DNA from: Cyanophora paradoxa
Taxonomy: Eukaryota; Glaucocystophyceae; Cyanophorales; Cyanophoraceae
Assembly: GCA_004431415.1 (NCBI GenBank)
Contig: QPMI01000115.1
Coordinates: 1 to 64,000 of the forward strand
Direction of reading: 5' to 3'
Length of the DNA: 64,000 nt
The position numbers and the translations under genes were made by a program. Below are positions 59,101 to 64,000 of this stretch, piece after piece. The first letter of the stretch is position 1; each line of letters opens with the position of its first letter. The notes beneath the pieces are model-generated. The model had not been told where the DNA came from and did not search any database. It was given only the letters and a program-made list of their open reading frames with translations.

Positions 59101-62100
59101 CGATGTGGGCGAACACGATGGCGAAAGTTGGCTTTAAATTAATTGTGGTTTTTGGTAGGTTGATATTGTGGAAAAACCCAGTGGGGACGGCCGAGACGTG
59201 CAGAAGTTGGCGGCAGCGCAAAAAATGCCTCAGCCTACACCTGAGCACGTGGTATCTAAGAGCGCTTGAATTGTAGAGAAGCATAACTGAATGATCGTGA
59301 TCAGGTGCTGATCAAGCATTCGGTTGACGTGGCCATGAAGAAACGTCGCACCGCTGCCGGCATTGCCTCCATTATTGCTGCACGTGCGTGTTGCCGGCGA
59401 TGTCAAAATATAGTGCTAATCATTGTTTGTTACCCATGCAGTTCTCGTGGCACTAACTATCGTTGCGTTCGTGATGCTCGGTCCGTACATACAGTACAGC
59501 ATGAACAGTTCTGCATAGTCAAAGTGGATCATTTGCAATTGCGCAGTCATTTCGCTCCAGCGTCAGGCCCAGGCAGAGTCTGCAAGCAAGAGAGCAGAAG
59601 AAGAGGCGGCGAATGCACGCAGGCAGGAAGAGGTGCGTAAATATCTGCAAAGAACTTTCCGCGTTGTCTGAGTCTCGTGCAGCGAGCAATCGCTGCAGCA
59701 AACAATGCAACAGAGTCTGCAAAGGAAGCTGAGCGGCAACGATTGCTGGCGCTCGCTGAGAGAGACAATGCTAGGGTGCAGGAAAAGGTTCGCTAATGCT
59801 AGCGTCTGAGACTAGAGTCAGCTCTGGAGAAGTACTATTGTGTCATGTCATGCGTAATATCGTACCCACAGATCGCCGAGGCACAACGCTTTCTAGCAAC
59901 CAACGCGGCTATCGAGGCTCAGCTGCAGCGGGACATCGCCACAAACGCATCCCTGGCAGCCAGCCGCTCGGCCGTGGAGGCCATTTTGCAGAAGAACGTA
60001 CGTTCGACAAAGCGTATCCTAAAAACATATGCATGTGGCATATATATATATACGCTAACGCCGACGCGATTTTAGAACGCAGAGGTACAACGGCTTCTAG
60101 CGGAAGCTGCAAGTTTGCAAGCCAATGCAAGCGCAATCGAGGCGTATATTGAGAGAGACAACGCCAGGGTGCAGGAGAAGGTTCACTAATGATGACGTTT
60201 CATAATCAGCTCTGAAGAAGTCGTGTCTAAGTTTAAGTCTGATGTATCCGCAGATCGCCGAGGCACAGCGCATTCTAGCAACCAGCGCGGCTATCGAGGC
60301 CCAGCTGCAGCGGGACATTGCCACAAATGCATCCCTGGCAGCCAGCCGATCGGCCGTTGAGGCCATTCTCCAAAAGAATGTTCGCTCGTGTATATGTTAA
60401 ATATGTAAATATGCTTACGTGGAGCTTAGAACGCAGAGGTGCAACGGGTTCTAGCGGAAGCTGCAAGTTTGCAAGCCAACGCAAGTGCAATCGAGGCGTT
60501 GGCTCAACAAGCGATTGCGGAACGAAATGCACAAGAGGCTGCAGCAAATGAAAAGCTGGCACGATTGAATGCTTTGCAGGCGGCAGCAAACGCAGAGTCT
60601 GCAAACCTGGCGAGAAATGAGGCTATTGCAAACGAGCGAGCAGCTCTATCGGCTCAAAAAGCTGTCAAGGATGCTCTTGAAGTCGCCTTGGTTCGAACAA
60701 GGTTAATCCACAAATTCGCGCACTTCGAACCTTCCTATATGTGGCACAAATTCTGACAGCAAAGTCTGCGCAGCATTGCAGCATCATTCGCAAGCTCCAC
60801 ATCAAATCCAGAGCGAGGGATGCTATACGCTATAGAAGCCTTCAGTGGCAACTCTAGCTCATTGAGTGCTAGCGTCATCTCTGAGACCGAGCGCGCACTT
60901 CGCGCCGTCTTGGAGTCCTCCGACTCTAGCTTTATTTCGACGGGGTCCGGATCCATCAGCTCAAGATCGTCGTCGGCGCGTCAGCGGCGCGCCCGCGGCC
61001 GGCGCCGTCACACATTTGCATCAACAGGAACTCGTACAGCATCAGTTTCGATCTCAGACTTCAAGGCGGAGAACAGCTTTCAAGAATTTCAGGTTAATAA
61101 AGACCTTCGGAAATGCATTCATTTTTTCACTGAGTAAAATATGGGTTGCTTGATGCAGACTTTCTTAGCCACCTCACCAAGCGGCAATTACACAGCACTT
61201 GCCGCAATCGGCCTTGTCTTAAGTGTATACACGAGTTCTGAATACAGTTATACTCGAAGGGTGCTGTTCTCTGACCGTCACGCTGCTCGCTCTGATTGTT
61301 TCGTAGGCCTATATATCTTATTCTTTTTTTGTGTAGGTTAAACTGCTTATACACGTGATGGACCCACATCAGGACATTCAGTACTCAATCGAAGACACAC
61401 TTCTGTCTTCGTTTAGTGAACCAAAATTCTGGGCTTCGTATTTTGGCGCACTTCGCATCTTGGTCGATGATTTCGGTGATGTATTTGTGCATGTCCGGTG
61501 CGAAGTCAGCTATGCAGTTTTTAGATGAGCCAAAGACGTGATCATTTTATGCTGACAGGAGTCTCGGCCACCAACCGATGCATTGTGAGACTTTCCCCGA
61601 ATTCGAAACGTCGACGTCAAATTCAGCTAGCGCTGAACGCGGCATTGGGCACGATCGGGTTCATTTGATGGGCTGCTTGCCAATGACATCGGGAGTGCTT
61701 GTTCTCTACACTAAAGAGACGGCATCTGTCGGCACGAGGGGCTGTCTGGAAAAACAAAATGGGCCTCATCACTATCTTCTTGACGTGCATGATATTTTTC
61801 TGGGCCCCGAAATGGTGGCAATTCTTGTTGGCGAGTCGACCGCGGGATGGAGAGGTGCTTGCAACTGTTCGTTCAATGCTCTTGACCGCAGGTCGATCAT
61901 GTACTTCCACAGGTTGGGAAGATAAGGACTTCTACACAGAGCAGCAGCGGCTACGGCTCAGGGACATTTACGGCTGCTACAGCTGTTCTGAGTGGGCATC
62001 TCGGAGCGCGCTGCCACGTGTCGCACTGCGGCTTTTTAATGGGCCGCTCACACTGCGCGCCGTGGAGCCAACGATGCCATTCCCCGGTCAATAGTGCTAG

Positions 62101-64000
62101 CTTTATGATCATTATAAATAATTCAGCACCGGTCTCATTCTTGCCTATGCGTGCAGGTTACCTGCCGAGCAGCCCGGATCTGTGCGAATTCTACCCAACC
62201 AACTATGAGACTCTGGACTTGGGGCAGGATCTTTTTGCAATCTCGGTCATCAGTGCGGACTACCCCTACCCCGCCGGATTTGCATTATCGCCCAAGACGT
62301 GCACGACTGCCGGTCGCGAATACATTCTGGTTGCTGGTGAGGGCAAGTTCTGGCTTGTTCCTGTAGACGTTCTTGCTTCCAGCAGCGCCACAAACCAGCA
62401 AAAGACCGAATCAATGACTATTCTTCATGCCGACACTTCAAACTTGGAGATATTCTATGACACTCGCGGACCCCAGTTCCTTGCATTCGGAACATCAGAA
62501 GTGGCTGTAGTGCAGGACTGCTCACTGGTTGTGGGCGTTCTGCGCCAGGATGGGCGAAGGGTGATTAGCAATACTCGCGCCGGCTGGGATGATTTTCCGG
62601 ACATTTCTTGGAGTGTACTCTTTCTGGTTCATCTACCTGAGATCATTTCCCCCGGAACATACATAAACGTGCCTGTGGTGCACAAGAGGCGTGACGGCAG
62701 TAACGTATCCGACATCATGCGCTTCATCACCATTGGTGACATTGGTGGCAGTGATGGCGGTCATGCAACCCTGACGGCATGGAATAAGCAGGATGGGCAG
62801 CCCCCGACCCCCATTAAGTACTCCAAATTCACCGAGTGGACACGTGGCTTTGCGCGAGAGCCTGAACTTGTTCTCGTAGACATCACCAGATACTCACCCA
62901 CTCCTGGAATGGTGCCCTTTGAATGCCTGATTTTGTTGATTTTCTGATTTTGTCACCGCTTTATAGGGGAACAATCGATTTGAATTCAAGGGCGGGATGG
63001 GAGTTCTCGCACTGCGCAACGGTCCTGGCCCAGATCTGACTAAAGGAGTCGAATTGTGCTATCGGCAGCAGCTTGTGTTTGTTCCTCTCCTGGAGGCAGC
63101 AGAAGACCCGTCGGCTTTCTGGTCAGTGGCGGAGCTGGGCTGCAACCCTGCATCTGATACCTATATGGGGAGGCGTTTCGATCTTCTTCGGCAGCGCCGA
63201 AAGGCGAATCATGCTCAAAGCTCAATGATTTCTAGGTTTTCACTGATCTTATTTGACAGATACTATTGCTTGCTGACGGCAGAACTGTTGCGGTCGGAAG
63301 TGACACAGGGGACATAATATTGCACGCAATTCTTAGCCCGTCTGACATTCCGCATAGGTCGGATATGGTGAGTCTACCATCTGTGGGTCTCTTTTCTCGT
63401 CTCATGTGTATTGACATGGCATTCGTTTGCAACAGAGTAAAATCAAAGCTGTTGAAGGGTCCATACAGTGTCTCGCAGCGGACACGAGCGGAGCACTCAT
63501 GATGATAACCGATGATAACGGCATTTTCGCTCACATTAAGCTCTCCAGCAGCGCACGGCGATTCGCTCCTGCCCGCCGAATCAAGGTTTGTCAACTTTGG
63601 CCATATAGCAATTCAAGTATGCCCTGGTTTCCAATATGTGCATGTTTCGAAATCGCCAGGGCCTCACGGTGTATGATGGACCTCTTGGGGGCACACTAAG
63701 TACTCTGAACTACATCGACGCTGCAAAAGCCGTAGAACGCACTGCTCCGAATACATACTACGAGGACCTCGGACCCAACAGTGGTGTATTTTTGACAAAG
63801 AACAATTCATGTCATTTTGTTCTTGTTGGACAGACGAAAGAATTGATCTAGGACGTTGACAGCGCTTCGAGCATTTTTAGTGTATTACAGCCAACTCAAA
63901 TTTTGTCCGGGAGTACGCTGGCGACAATGCAGCGCGTACTCAGCACGCAGCCAAGTCATCTGCTAGCCTCCGACTTGTGCCCCGATTGCAACAATCCTGA
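56108..64000 (+). CDS. Host multi-exon TIR-TIR-TM-coiled-coil-propeller gene (partial)
   Basis: The gene starts at MSKDANPSTSPQSQYLKYSS and runs off the window. Many short GT-AG introns occur, with donors of GTGCG or GTTCG type. Predicted order: Ser/Pro-rich N terminus (56108-56501), first TIR domain (56619-57320), second TIR domain (about 57760-58340), a linker with HTQLSLRADKY and FLLHGFALQEARKWLEETG, one transmembrane helix (about 59350-59510), a coiled coil (59590-60690) and a beta-rich C-terminal region (60760 on). This order copies bacterial TIR-WD40 proteins, in which TIR often degrades NAD or signals. Some exon joins remain unresolved; no catalytic Glu is assigned. It is unrelated to the viral block. 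Confidence 0.7.
56619..57320 (+). other. First TIR-domain exons of the host gene
   Basis: Exons 56619-56664, 56746-56824 and 56881-56989 join in frame through GT-AG introns (the second is 56 bases) and read LYYDAYISFARGSDNTN, then SAIEQQGLKCCSENESD, then SIEGAECFIVLISV, a standard TIR fold order (box 1, helix A, SxxxxxxxVLxS). The exon from 57133 carries MCITELEHASWLGKRIACV, the expected CxxEL..A..K strand. Its join to 56989 is not in frame with canonical sites, so that boundary is uncertain. Confidence 0.7.
57760..58340 (+). other. Second TIR-domain segment of the host gene
   Basis: Pieces in order are ILERLHISHWVDVDG, then GKAIAAGIKGASVVLVLLSP + DWIESTYWC, then FDYACANKKRIVVVEIAPI. This matches the second half of a TIR domain (WxD, SxxVLVLLSP, SxWC, KRIVVVE). 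Exon boundaries are not resolved. Confidence 0.6.
59872..60690 (+). repeat. Duplicated coiled-coil exon pairs
   Basis: Four exons are visible: 59872-59997 (42 codons, IAEAQRFLATNAAIEAQLQ), 60076-60180 (35 codons, NAEVQRLLAEAASLQANAS), 60254-60379 (42 codons, near-copy of the first) and 60430-60690 (87 codons, starts as a near-copy of the second). All are phase 0 with donors of GTACG/GTTCR type, so the exon pair could duplicate without breaking the frame. They encode alanine-rich coiled coil. Confidence 0.8.
60760..64000 (+). other. Propeller-like C-terminal part of host gene
   Basis: The first exon reads SLRSIAASFASSTSNPERG then MLYAIEAF, the helix that precedes WD40 repeats in bacterial TIR-WD40 and STAND proteins (S..lA.....p..alLlAiEA). 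Later segments (REYILVAGEGKFWLVPVDVL, GPQFLAFGTSEVAVVQDCS, DGRTVAVGSDTGDIILHAI, CLAADTSGALMMITDDNG) look like propeller blades with poor WD signatures. Exons are interrupted by short introns and the end is outside the window. Confidence 0.55.

Noticed and set aside
62018-62157. Start of a separate gene at 62018
   Set aside because: The ATG falls in what looks like an intron, with an acceptor near 62157 and beta-rich coding sequence after it, so the segment fits better as an exon of the upstream host gene.

Overview
The window is a stretch of nuclear DNA from a unicellular eukaryote (alga or other protist; lineage not determinable here). GC-rich, repeat-laden host DNA (1-10117 and 53580-64000) flanks a 43.5 kb AT-richer block of virus-like genes. 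The right flank carries a multi-exon gene with GT-AG introns, which makes the host eukaryotic. I see no rRNA or tRNA gene and no CRISPR array.

The block is two integrated Polinton-like viruses (PLV/Maverick type), one inside the other. Outer element A (10118-14489 plus 47069-53579, about 10.9 kb) has ~353 bp terminal inverted repeats (TIRs), a 5-6 bp target duplication (ACCGA[A]), a retrovirus-type integrase, a large fusion replicase (polymerase-B-like + SF1 helicase + HNH-like tail), a double-jelly-roll-type major capsid protein (MCP), a penton-like minor capsid protein, a packaging ATPase with a frameshift, and small unknown genes. Inner element B (14490-47068, 32.6 kb) is inserted in the replicase gene of A with a perfect 6-bp target duplication AAAGTG. 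Removing B and one AAAGTG leaves the A replicase in frame (4086 nt).

Element B, left to right: a TIR with a 107-bp terminal palindrome; S-adenosylmethionine decarboxylase; a frameshifted D12-class adenine methyltransferase; a zinc-ribbon protein; a family of unknown virion-like proteins; a very long phage-like fibre gene; a patatin lipase with a discoidin-like tail; a DD35E integrase; a protein-primed DNA polymerase B in two frames; a prim-pol/SF3 helicase in two frames; then a morphogenesis module (small basic protein, packaging ATPase, MCP) partly duplicated in tandem (4.65 kb, 33373-38026 and 38027-42679); two penton-like minor capsid proteins; an unknown protein; and an expanded right TIR with iteron arrays. 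A ~91-bp palindrome occurs in both TIRs and once at 32.0 kb. I recognise no maturation protease in A or B. A and B share a candidate promoter motif (CAAAAAATGA, 57-90 nt upstream of several start codons).

Several B genes and one A gene are broken by single-base changes, mostly at homopolymers. This means either real decay after integration or uncorrected assembly errors; the sequence alone cannot decide.

Left host flank: no gene recognised, but a 3.6 kb tandem duplication and smaller repeats. Right host flank: a 182-bp MITE, then from 56108 to beyond the window end a gene encoding two TIR-domain segments, a helical linker, one transmembrane helix, a coiled coil built from duplicated exons, and a propeller-like C-terminal region. 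That order resembles bacterial TIR-WD40 proteins.
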